Program-made: the position numbers and the translations under genes | Shown: positions 17,031 through 25,712 of the stretch, in pieces | Layout: each line of letters starts with the position of its first letter | Position numbering within the stretch: position 1 is the stretch's first letter | Notes under the pieces: model-generated | The model's database searches: none | Seen by the model: the letters and a program-made list of their open reading frames with translations, nothing else | What the model was told of the DNA's origin: nothing | Source of the DNA: Lutibacter sp. | Lineage (GTDB): Bacteria > Bacteroidota > Bacteroidia > Flavobacteriales > Flavobacteriaceae | Assembly: GCA_030683995.1 (NCBI GenBank) | Contig: JAUXPH010000026.1 | Location: 1 to 64,000 of the forward strand | Direction of reading: 5' to 3' | Length of the DNA: 64,000 nucleotides

Positions 17031-17984
17031 TTGAACGAACGTATTATTGTATTAACAGACATTCATCCAAACGACTTATTTGGCAATAAAAATTCCAATA
17101 TAGAACTATTACAAAAATATTTTCCAAAACTTAAGATTGTTGCCAGAGGCACAGAACTTAAAGTTTATGGCGAACCGGAAATTTTAGATGAATTTGAGAA
17201 ACGGTTAGAAATGATTATTTCTTATTTTAAAAGATATAATAAACTTGACCAAAACACCATCGAGCGGCTTTTGACCACCAACGGCAACGAGCATAAAAGT
17301 TCGATTGAAGCGGATGGCGTTTTAGTTCACGGCGTAAGCGGAAGGCTTATTAAAGCGCAAACGCCAAACCAACGCATTATGGTCGAAAAAATGGGTAAAA
17401 ACGATATGCTTTTTGCCGTTGGCCCAGCAGGAACCGGAAAAACATATACAGCAGTTGCTTTGGCAGTTAAAGCATTAAAAGAGAAGGAAGTAAGAAGGAT
17501 TATTTTAACCCGGCCCGCAGTGGAATCGGGCGAAAATTTAGGATTTTTACCCGGCGATTTAAAAGAAAAATTAGATCCGTATATGCAACCTTTGTATGAT
17601 GCTTTAAGAGATATGATTCCGTATGAAAGGCTGGATTCTTATTTGGAAAAAGAAGTGATCCAAATTGCACCATTGGCATTTATGCGCGGACGAACGTTAG
17701 ACAATGCTTTTGTGATTTTGGATGAAGCGCAAAACACCACACACAACCAAATGAAAATGTTTTTGACGCGGATGGGAAAAAATGCAAAATTTATTATTAA
17801 CGGGGATCCCGGACAAGTAGATTTGCCGAAACGTCAAATATCAGGTTTAAAAGAAGCCATGCTTACGCTAAAAGGTATTGAAGGTATTGCATTTGTGCAT
17901 TTTGACGATAAAGATATTATTAGGCACCGATTGGTAAAAGATATAATTTTAGCTTATACAAATCTGGAAGTAGGTGAGAGTTAA
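17031..17984 (+). CDS. phoH: PhoH-family ATPase
   Basis: 317-residue P-loop ATPase. Walker A is GPAGTGKTYTA (about residues 131-141) and Walker B is FVILDEAQNT; IINGDPGQVDLP follows. The N-terminal 110 residues form the KH-like region of the YbeZ/PhoH type. It is thought to act in RNA handling or ribosome maturation, often with the YbeY endonuclease, which is not encoded here. The start is a TTG at 17031; no in-frame ATG gives a full domain. The quasi-periodic repeat GACCGAAGAC begins right at its stop. Confidence 0.9.
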   Translation: MNERIIVLTDIHPNDLFGNKNSNIELLQKYFPKLKIVARGTELKVYGEPEILDEFEKRLEMIISYFKRYNKLDQNTIERLLTTNGNEHKSSIEADGVLVHGVSGRLIKAQTPNQRIMVEKMGKNDMLFAVGPAGTGKTYTAVALAVKALKEKEVRRIILTRPAVESGENLGFLPGDLKEKLDPYMQPLYDALRDMIPYERLDSYLEKEVIQIAPLAFMRGRTLDNAFVILDEAQNTTHNQMKMFLTRMGKNAKFIINGDPGQVDLPKRQISGLKEAMLTLKGIEGIAFVHFDDKDIIRHRLVKDIILAYTNLEVGES

Positions 17985-18021
17985 AAGCTGAAAGTCCGAA
18001 GACCGAAGACAGAAGACTAAA
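17985..18021. repeat. Quasi-periodic repeat (GACCGAAGACAGAAGAC type)
   Basis: A run of related units AAGCTGAAAG, TCCGAAGACCGAAGACAGAAGAC directly after the phoH stop. The core GACCGAAGAC recurs at 57151-57160. Confidence 0.55.
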
Positions 18022-18056
18022 CTATAACAAATAATTAAACAAATACAAAGTTTTTA

Positions 18057-18090
18057 CCCTGAGCGTGGTCACTGAGCTTAGTCGAAGTGG
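18057..18090 (+). repeat. Interspersed repeat B (CCCTGAGCGTGG...GTCGAAGTGG), solo copy
   Basis: 34-base GC-rich element beginning CCCTGAGCGTGGTCACTGAG and ending TTAGTCGAAGTGG. An almost identical copy in the other orientation is inserted inside repeat family A at 19186-19218. Elements like this are very common between flavobacterial genes in my recollection. Confidence 0.7.
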
Positions 18091-18142
18091 AGCCAAAGTG
18101 AAACAATTACACTATTAAACGCATAAACAAATCCATATAACA

Positions 18143-19099
18143 ATGAGCAATACCATTAACAACACCGAATTTAACTTCCCAAACCAGAAATCGTTTTACA
18201 GAGGAAAAGTGAGAGAAGTTTACAATATCAATGATGAAATTTTGGTGATGATTGCCTCCGACAGACTTTCTGCTTTTGACGTGGTGATGCCAAAACAAAT
18301 TCCGTTTAAAGGGCAAATTTTAAATCAGATTGCCGATAAAATGATGGAAGCGACCAAAGATATTGTGCCAAATTGGATTGTTGCCATTCCCGATCCGAAT
18401 GTGGCGGTTGGTCATTTATGCACGCCTTTTAAAGTTGAAATGGTGATTCGCGGTTATTTATCGGGTCACGCAGCACGAGAATATAAATTGGGAAAACGTG
18501 TTTTGTGTGGCGTTGCAATGCCTGAAGGAATGAAAGAAAACGATAAGTTCCCAGAACCAATGATTACGCCTTCCACAAAAGCTGACGGTGGACATCATGA
18601 TGAAGATATTTCAAGAGAGGATATTATTTCAAAAGGAATTGTTTTAAAAGAAGATTATGAAATTTTGGAAAAATATACCAAGGCGCTGTTTCAACGCGGA
18701 AGTGAAATAGCTACAAAACGCGGTTTAATTTTGGTGGATACCAAATACGAATTCGGTAAAACAAAAGAAGGTGAAATTGTGTTGATTGATGAAATTCACA
18801 CACCCGATTCTTCTCGTTATTTTTATGCCGATGGTTACCAAGACAGACAAAATAAAGGCGAAAACCAAAAACAACTGTCGAAAGAGTTTGTGCGCCAGTG
18901 GTTAATTGCAAACGGTTTTCAGGGATTGGAAGGACAACAAATTCCGGAAATGACCGACGAAAAAATAAATGAAATATCAGACCGATATATTGAATTGTAT
19001 GAAAAAATCACCGGTGAAACATTTGTAAAATCGGATGTGAGTAATATTTTGGAACGTATTGAAAAAAACGTATTGGCTTTTTTGAACAAAAGGAGCTAA
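18143..19099 (+). CDS. purC: SAICAR synthetase (purine synthesis)
   Basis: Ligates aspartate to CAIR in purine synthesis. The 318-residue protein is of the longer type (E. coli PurC is 237). Visible motifs are [70 protein letters not shown], and [20 protein letters not shown] with the conserved Asp/Ser. The gene stands alone between two intergenic repeats. Confidence 0.96.
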   Translation: MSNTINNTEFNFPNQKSFYRGKVREVYNINDEILVMIASDRLSAFDVVMPKQIPFKGQILNQIADKMMEATKDIVPNWIVAIPDPNVAVGHLCTPFKVEMVIRGYLSGHAAREYKLGKRVLCGVAMPEGMKENDKFPEPMITPSTKADGGHHDEDISREDIISKGIVLKEDYEILEKYTKALFQRGSEIATKRGLILVDTKYEFGKTKEGEIVLIDEIHTPDSSRYFYADGYQDRQNKGENQKQLSKEFVRQWLIANGFQGLEGQQIPEMTDEKINEISDRYIELYEKITGETFVKSDVSNILERIEKNVLAFLNKRS

Positions 19100-19157
19100 A
19101 TTCTATAAATTTAGAAAAGCTGTTATTTTAAGCAGAAATTGATTTTTTTGTTGTGAT

Positions 19158-19326
19158 TTGCGTTAGGGGGTGAAGTCCTTCGACTCCACTTCGACTAGGC
19201 TCAGTGACCACGCTCAGGATAAACGCATACTTTTTTGATTTTCCTTTTCGGCGAAGTAAAAAAGATTGCAGTGAAAAACCCGACCTGCCTGCCGGCAGGC
19301 AGGCCTGCCAACCGGCGGGGAACGCC
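19158..19326 (-). repeat. Interspersed repeat family A, copy 2, with nested insertions
   Basis: Same ends as the copy at 3613-3718 but reversed: GGCGTTCCCCGCCGG at the high-coordinate end and CCCTAACGCAA at the low end. Two extra pieces sit inside: a 20-base perfect palindrome CCTGCCTGCCGGCAGGCAGG (19284-19303), and a copy of repeat B (19186-19218), which also occurs alone at 18057-18090. It occupies most of the purC to 19403 gap; no gene is seen there. Confidence 0.75.
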
Positions 19327-19402
19327 AACCTAACGGTCGGCAGTCCCAAATGATGATTTTAATTTAAGATTGCTTTTATTTTTAGCCAATAAAAGATCCT
19401 GT

Positions 19403-19834
19403 TTAGGCAAGCATCAACGAGGCCAAAACACCAAGAATTTCATCTTTATCAAGCCTGCTGTTTAACCACTCCAAGGCGCTTTCATTTGTTGAAAAGACTT
19501 CAACCGATTGAGACCTGTTTTGTTGCAACATTTTAAACATGGTGGTTGAAACTACCTGATTGGGGGTGTTTGTAATGAGTGCTACACGTCTGTTTCCAAA
19601 AATCTTTGAATTGGCTTCCAAAAAATTTGCGTATTTATCAATATCCTGCATATTTGTGTTGAAAGTAACGTTTTTTAAATGTACGAAGAAATGTAAATTT
19701 GGTAAAAACAAAGGATCTAAAGCTATTTTCTTCTTAAAATTTATGAATGAATCAGCATCTAAAATACCTGTATGATATTCTACAATAAGGTTGTATTCCT
19801 TTAATATTTTATAAGTACTAACCAGACCTGACAT
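19403..19834 (-). CDS. Unknown protein, first of a tandem paralogous pair
   Basis: 143 residues, no signal peptide or membrane segment. Aligns over its whole length with the product of the adjacent gene: ILKEYNLIVEYHTG here matches ILKEHNLLIESHSG, and VALITNTPNQVV matches VALVTNTPNQMV, followed by EVFSTN and a WLNS motif. Alternating strands and helices suggest a small alpha/beta cytoplasmic fold, perhaps SpoIIAA/STAS-like; I do not recognise the family with confidence. Nine bases separate it from its paralogue. Confidence 0.7.
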   Translation of the reverse strand: MSGLVSTYKILKEYNLIVEYHTGILDADSFINFKKKIALDPLFLPNLHFFVHLKNVTFNTNMQDIDKYANFLEANSKIFGNRRVALITNTPNQVVSTTMFKMLQQNRSQSVEVFSTNESALEWLNSRLDKDEILGVLASLMLA

Positions 19835-19843
19835 TTATTGATT

Positions 19844-20293
19844 TTAAAGTGTTTGCTTTATTTTTTTAGCGGTATTGCTTAAGCTTGTTAAAATATCAAT
19901 AATTTCAATTTTATTCAGATTGCTGTTAAGCCAGTCAATTGCTGCGATATTGGTTGAAAAAACTTCAATTTCTTTTAACTTTTGCGTGTTGCTATTTTTA
20001 AATAAGGTTGCAAAAACCATTTGGTTTGGGGTGTTGGTAACCAATGCGACCTTTCTTTTTCTTTCACATCTAAAGTTATCTTCTGTGAAATCACTGTATT
20101 TTTTAATATCATCTATTGACGCAGTGACAATTACATTGCTTAAATCTATGTAATAATTCATGTTTAAACAAAAAAAAGGATCATTGGAAGTTTTTGTCAC
20201 AAAATTAATATAGGAATCCAAATCTAAATTACCTGAATGAGATTCAATTAATAGGTTGTGCTCCTTTAAAATAATATAGTTGCTATTTAGCAT
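19844..20293 (-). CDS. Unknown protein, second of a tandem paralogous pair
   Basis: 149 residues, paralogue of the neighbouring 143-residue protein, sharing the order ILKEHNLLIESHSG, a strand-rich centre, RKVALVTNTPNQMVFATLF, EVFSTNIAAIDWLNSNLNK and a final short helix. The conserved TNTPNQ stretch may be a binding loop. Cytoplasmic, function unknown. The pair sits between repeat family A and the yidC terminator and is probably its own two-gene transcript. Confidence 0.7.
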   Translation of the reverse strand: MLNSNYIILKEHNLLIESHSGNLDLDSYINFVTKTSNDPFFCLNMNYYIDLSNVIVTASIDDIKKYSDFTEDNFRCERKRKVALVTNTPNQMVFATLFKNSNTQKLKEIEVFSTNIAAIDWLNSNLNKIEIIDILTSLSNTAKKIKQTL

Positions 20294-20331
20294 TGGGGTT
20301 AGGGGTTGGTATTGGTTGCTAATGTAAATAT

Positions 20332-20363
20332 AAAAGTCCTAAATAAAAATGTTTAGGACTTTT
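20332..20363 (-). terminator. Terminator after yidC
   Basis: Perfect 12-base stem AAAAGTCCTAAA/TTTAGGACTTTT with an 8-base loop, starting 14 bases beyond the yidC stop, with a T-run. Confidence 0.8.
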
Positions 20364-20376
20364 TATGTTACATTTT

Positions 20377-22290
20377 TTACTTTTTATTTTTTTTCTTTTG
20401 TTGTGCCTGTTGCTCTTGTGCCTGCGACATTGCCTGGTTTAAACGTTGACGAAATTTACCTTCTTTTTTAGGTTTCAGTTTATTTTCCTGAATTTTCGCG
20501 TGAATTTTGTCCTCGTCAATAATATAATGTTTAATGACCAACATAATGGCAACAGTTAATAAGTTAGATACAAAATAATACAAACTCAAACTGCTGGCAT
20601 ACATATTAAAGAAAACCAACATCATCACCGGTGAAAGGTACATCATCATTTTCATCATTTTTTGCATATCGGGCATTCCTTCTTGTTGCGGTTGTTGCAT
20701 CCCCATTTGCTGGTCTTGGCTCATTTTCATATAAAAGAAAATGGCAAGTGACGCTAAAATAGGAAACAAACTTATGTGAGAGCCGTACATTGGAATTCTA
20801 AAAGGCAATTCATAAATGGAATCATAAGCAGATAAATCATCTGCCCATAAAAAGCCTTTTTGACGCAAATCAATGTTGGATGGGAAGAATCTAAACAAAG
20901 CAAAGAAAACGGGCATTTGCAACAATGCAGGAATACATCCCGCAAGCGGACTAACGCCTGCTTTGCTTTGTAGTGCCATTGTTTCTTGTTGACGTTTCAT
21001 GGCGTTTTCTTTTCCTGGCAAACGTTTGTTGATGTCTTCCATTTCCGGTTTCAAAACCTTCATTTTGGCGCTGGAAAGGTAAGATTTGTATACCAAAGGC
21101 GACATAATTATTCTTACGACGATGGTAAGCAGAATAATGATTAATCCGTAATTTCCAATGAATAATTGCAAAAAGTTGAATACCGGAATGAAAATCCATC
21201 GGTTTAAATAACCGAAAATTCCCCAGCCCAGGTTTACAATTTCTTTAATATTACGGTCGTATTTTTTTAGAATTTGGTAATCATTAGGTCCGATATACCA
21301 ATTCATATTGTAATTTAATTCACCTGCCTGTAATGCCAACGGCGCTTTTAAGTGAAAGGCTTTTGTGAATGTGGTGTCAACATCTTGATCTAATGAAAGT
21401 GTTTTTGATGTTAATTTTGCAGATGAAAAAGCCTGTTCAGAAATCAAAATTGTGGAAAAGAAATGTTGTTTGTAAGCAACCCAGTTTACATCTTTTTCTT
21501 CCGCATCATCTTCATCGCCAATGGATAAATAATCTATTTTCTCATCTTCTTTTTCATAATACATTTCAGTTTGTTGGTTTTCATAGCTGATGCTTTTCTC
21601 TTTTCTGAAAGCTTCCAAACCATAATCCAAGGTAACTGGTTTGTTTGCGTCTAATGAAGCACTTAATCCTTGGGAACGTACGGTGAAATCGACCATATAC
21701 TCTGTTGGTTTCATCACATATCGATATTCCAAAAAGTTGCCTTCAGAAACTTTTAATTTCATGGAAAGTACTTGATTTCCTCCAGATTTGGTAAGCGTAG
21801 GTTCAAAAAATAGGTCTTTTGTGTTTAATGTTCTGTTGTCTGAAGTTCCAAAGTTGATGTTAAAAGCGGCGTTATTGTCTTTTACCATATATAACGGCAA
21901 AGAATCGTAGGTCACATATTTTTTTAATAAAGCTTCCTTAATTTGCCCACCTTTATTTGAAATAACCAGTTTAAGCAGGTCGTTTTCCAATATTGTTTCC
22001 CCGTCTTCTTGTGCTGATGGAAGTGTTGCGGAATAAGCAAAAACACCCAGCTGACCCTGAGCTTTAACCAAAGAAAGTGAATCGGTTGCTTGGGTAATTA
22101 TTTCAGATTTTTTGGTTGAATCTGTAAGTGTTGAAGTGACGGTTGCTTTTTCTACGTTTTCTATTTTGTTTTTCTCAGCTTCCAATTTTTCTTCCGGAGT
22201 TGGCTGATTGCTGTACATCCACCATAAAACGATAGCGCCTAATAACACAAAACCTATCAGTGAATTAATATCAAATTTCTTTTCTTCCAT
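20377..22290 (-). CDS. yidC: Membrane protein insertase YidC
   Basis: 637 residues. An N-terminal membrane helix (about 11-27), a large periplasmic beta-rich domain (about 75-345), then the conserved five-helix insertase core from about residue 360: NFLQLFIGNYGLIIILLTIVVRI with the conserved Arg, SPLAGCIPALLQMPVFFALFRFFP, and a Met-rich loop (MSQDQQMGMQQPQQ, then KMMKMMMYLSP). The C-terminus is a Gln/Lys-rich tail, which probably contacts the ribosome. YidC inserts proteins into the inner membrane alone or with Sec. It follows pyrG by 92 bases and ends at a terminator. Confidence 0.96.
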   Translation of the reverse strand: MEEKKFDINSLIGFVLLGAIVLWWMYSNQPTPEEKLEAEKNKIENVEKATVTSTLTDSTKKSEIITQATDSLSLVKAQGQLGVFAYSATLPSAQEDGETILENDLLKLVISNKGGQIKEALLKKYVTYDSLPLYMVKDNNAAFNINFGTSDNRTLNTKDLFFEPTLTKSGGNQVLSMKLKVSEGNFLEYRYVMKPTEYMVDFTVRSQGLSASLDANKPVTLDYGLEAFRKEKSISYENQQTEMYYEKEDEKIDYLSIGDEDDAEEKDVNWVAYKQHFFSTILISEQAFSSAKLTSKTLSLDQDVDTTFTKAFHLKAPLALQAGELNYNMNWYIGPNDYQILKKYDRNIKEIVNLGWGIFGYLNRWIFIPVFNFLQLFIGNYGLIIILLTIVVRIIMSPLVYKSYLSSAKMKVLKPEMEDINKRLPGKENAMKRQQETMALQSKAGVSPLAGCIPALLQMPVFFALFRFFPSNIDLRQKGFLWADDLSAYDSIYELPFRIPMYGSHISLFPILASLAIFFYMKMSQDQQMGMQQPQQEGMPDMQKMMKMMMYLSPVMMLVFFNMYASSLSLYYFVSNLLTVAIMLVIKHYIIDEDKIHAKIQENKLKPKKEGKFRQRLNQAMSQAQEQQAQQKKKNKK

Positions 22291-22382
22291 GGGTATAAAT
22301 AAATGTCAATGTGTCCAATGCTTTTATCAGAATTTAAAAAGCCCGACAAATGTACTAAATGTAAATTAAATTTGGTTTCTTA

Positions 22383-24054
<1,672 letters not shown>

Positions 24055-24057
<3 letters not shown>

Positions 24058-24130
24058 AGTTATATGTTGAAAAGTTATACGTTGAAATGTTAAACGTTGA
24101 AATATTAAACATTATAAGTTAAATGTTATG
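24055..24130. repeat. Quasi-periodic repeat (GTTGAAA/GTTAAAC units)
   Basis: A run of units GTTGAAAAGTTATAC, GTTGAAATGTTAAAC, GTTGAAATATTAAAC, about 15 bases each. GTTGAAAAGTTA also appears twice at 52803-52830. AT-rich, no coding potential. Confidence 0.55.
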
Positions 24131-24177
24131 TCATTTAAAATTCAGAATGAATAACTAATAATGTGAATTAAGGGTTG

Positions 24178-24309
24178 AATAGCCGTCGGCTTTAGCCAAC
24201 GGATTAAAATATGCTCCTATTGAAGGCTTTAGCCAAAACATATTTATTATTTTGGCTAAAGCCAATTTGAAATTCAACATTTGCCCGCCAGCTAAAGCAG
24301 GCGGCTATT
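24178..24309. repeat. Nested inverted-repeat element
   Basis: Outer arms AATAGCCG (24178-24185) and CGGCTATT (24302-24309) enclose an inner 14-base perfect pair GGCTTTAGCCAAAA (24225-24238) and TTTTGGCTAAAGCC (24250-24263). Variants of GGCTTTAGCC also lie near both ends. It fills most of the gap between pyrG and the SDR gene and has no reading frame. It may be a small non-autonomous mobile element. Confidence 0.55.
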
Positions 24310-24348
24310 GACTAAATCTAACACTTAATTCGCGTATTTAACAATTAG

Positions 24349-25224
24349 CTATTTTTTCTTGCTTCGGATCATCATTTCAAGCATATCCCACATTTCTTTA
24401 GGGACATCTTCCAACATATTAAATTCTCCGGCGCCTTTTAGCCATTCTCCGCCATCAATAGTAATGACTTCTCCATTAATATATGCTGAAAAATCGCTCA
24501 TTAAATAAGCGGCCAAATTCGCCAATTCCTGATGTTCGCCAACGCGGCCAACCGGAACTTTCTTTTTCATGTCAAATTTATCTTTCAAGTCGCCTGGCAA
24601 CAACCGGTCCCAAGCGCCTTCCGTAGGAAATGGTCCGGGAGCGATGGCATTGGAGCGAATTCCGTATTTGGCCCATTCAACAGCTAAAGAGCGCGTCATG
24701 GCCAAAACACCGGCTTTTGCGGTTGCGGAAGGAACAACGTAAGCCGATCCTGTCCAAGCATAGGTGGTTACAATATTTAAAATGGTTGATTTTGGCTGTT
24801 TGATATCTATCCAATGCTTTCCAAATGCCAAAGTGCAATTTTTGCTTCCTTTTAAAACAATGTCTATTACGGTATCAAAAGCGTTGGCCGACAAGCGTTC
24901 AGTCGGACTGATAAAATTACCTGCGGCGTTGTTTAAAAGTCCGTCCACTTTCCCGAATTTATCCAATGTTGCTTGTAAAACAGCTTCAACTTCGGTGTAA
25001 TTCCGTACATCACATTGCACCGCCAAAACAGTTCCTCCAGTTTTTTCTTCTAATTCTAACTTGGCTTTTTCCAGTTTCTCCATATTTCTGGAAGTGATGA
25101 CCACGTGAGCGCCAAGTTCTAAAAAATAAGTGGTCATGGCTTTGCCTAAACCGCTGCCGCCACCAGTTACAACAATGACTTGATCTTTTAAACTTCCTTC
25201 TTTAAGCATTGGTTTGGTATACAT
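24349..25224 (-). CDS. SDR-family oxidoreductase (2,4-dienoyl-CoA reductase-like)
   Basis: 291-residue short-chain dehydrogenase. NAD(P)-binding TGGGSGLGKAM near residue 20, NNAAGNF, and a C-terminal NGEVITIDGGEWL. The usual catalytic Tyr-x-x-x-Lys is not canonical: the expected place reads TTYAWTGSAYVVPSATAKAG, where Ser replaces the usual Tyr three residues before ATAKAG. This is the pattern of the peroxisomal-type 2,4-dienoyl-CoA reductases, which also lack the Tyr. A role in fatty acid beta-oxidation of unsaturated chains is inferred. Confidence 0.85.
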   Translation of the reverse strand: MYTKPMLKEGSLKDQVIVVTGGGSGLGKAMTTYFLELGAHVVITSRNMEKLEKAKLELEEKTGGTVLAVQCDVRNYTEVEAVLQATLDKFGKVDGLLNNAAGNFISPTERLSANAFDTVIDIVLKGSKNCTLAFGKHWIDIKQPKSTILNIVTTYAWTGSAYVVPSATAKAGVLAMTRSLAVEWAKYGIRSNAIAPGPFPTEGAWDRLLPGDLKDKFDMKKKVPVGRVGEHQELANLAAYLMSDFSAYINGEVITIDGGEWLKGAGEFNMLEDVPKEMWDMLEMMIRSKKK

Positions 25225-25311
25225 ATTTCTTATAATTTTAGTTTGTATAAAAATAGGTTTTTTTTCAAATTAAGGGTTTAAAATAAAAATATTATTTTTT
25301 TTTAAATTCTA

Positions 25312-25342
25312 TTTGCCAAAAACAAAAGTAATTGTATATTTG
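25312..25342 (+). promoter_or_regulatory. rpmH promoter
   Basis: TTTG (25312-25315), exactly 19 bases, then TATATTTG (25335-25342): a full match to the Bacteroidota -33/-7 promoter, 71 bases upstream of the rpmH ATG. Confidence 0.75.
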
Positions 25343-25413
25343 CCAACGCTTTTAAGGAGAGGAATTCCAAACAAAGCAACAACAGAAGAACCACTATTTT
25401 AAAGATATTTGTA

Positions 25414-25575
25414 ATGAGTAAAAGAACCTATCAGCCATCAAAAAGAAAAAGAAGAAACAAACACGGTTTTAGAGAGCGTATGGCTAGTGCAACAGGAAGA
25501 AAAGTGTTGGCAAGAAGAAGAGCTAAAGGAAGAAAAAGAATCAGTGTATCTTCTGATCCAAGACCAAAAAAATAA
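25414..25575 (+). CDS. rpmH: Ribosomal protein L34
   Basis: 53-residue basic protein, [19 protein letters not shown], then [19 protein letters not shown], the universal L34 sequence. It is a structural protein of the large ribosomal subunit. The gene has a strong promoter upstream and a strong terminator just downstream, so it is a single-gene transcript; it is not next to rnpA or dnaA as in many bacteria. Confidence 0.97.
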   Translation: MSKRTYQPSKRKRRNKHGFRERMASATGRKVLARRRAKGRKRISVSSDPRPKK

Positions 25576-25598
25576 TGAGACAGTAGTTTTATATATAG

Positions 25599-25628
25599 GG
25601 TGTTACTTTTTAGTAACACCTTTTTTTT
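25599..25628 (+). terminator. rpmH terminator
   Basis: Stem GGTGTTACT/AGTAACACC with a TTTT loop and eight T bases after it, 24 bases beyond the rpmH stop. Confidence 0.9.
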
Positions 25629-25712
25629 GAACTATTAATAAGTTTTGAAAACTATTTCAACACCTAAAACGAATTTTATAGATATTTACACTTACTATTT
25701 TATATTAGAAAA

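Noticed and set aside
19096-19114. Terminator after purC (CTAAATT/AATTTAG)
   Set aside because: The stem is short, has no GC pairs to speak of beyond the ends, and overlaps the stop codon.
18057-19326. CRISPR-like direct repeats
   Set aside because: The repeated pieces are in opposite orientation, differ in length and have no regular spacers; there are no cas genes.
25431-25619. A 62-residue minus-strand frame over rpmH
   Set aside because: It is the shadow of the L34 gene on the other strand, which has a clear promoter, terminator and protein match.
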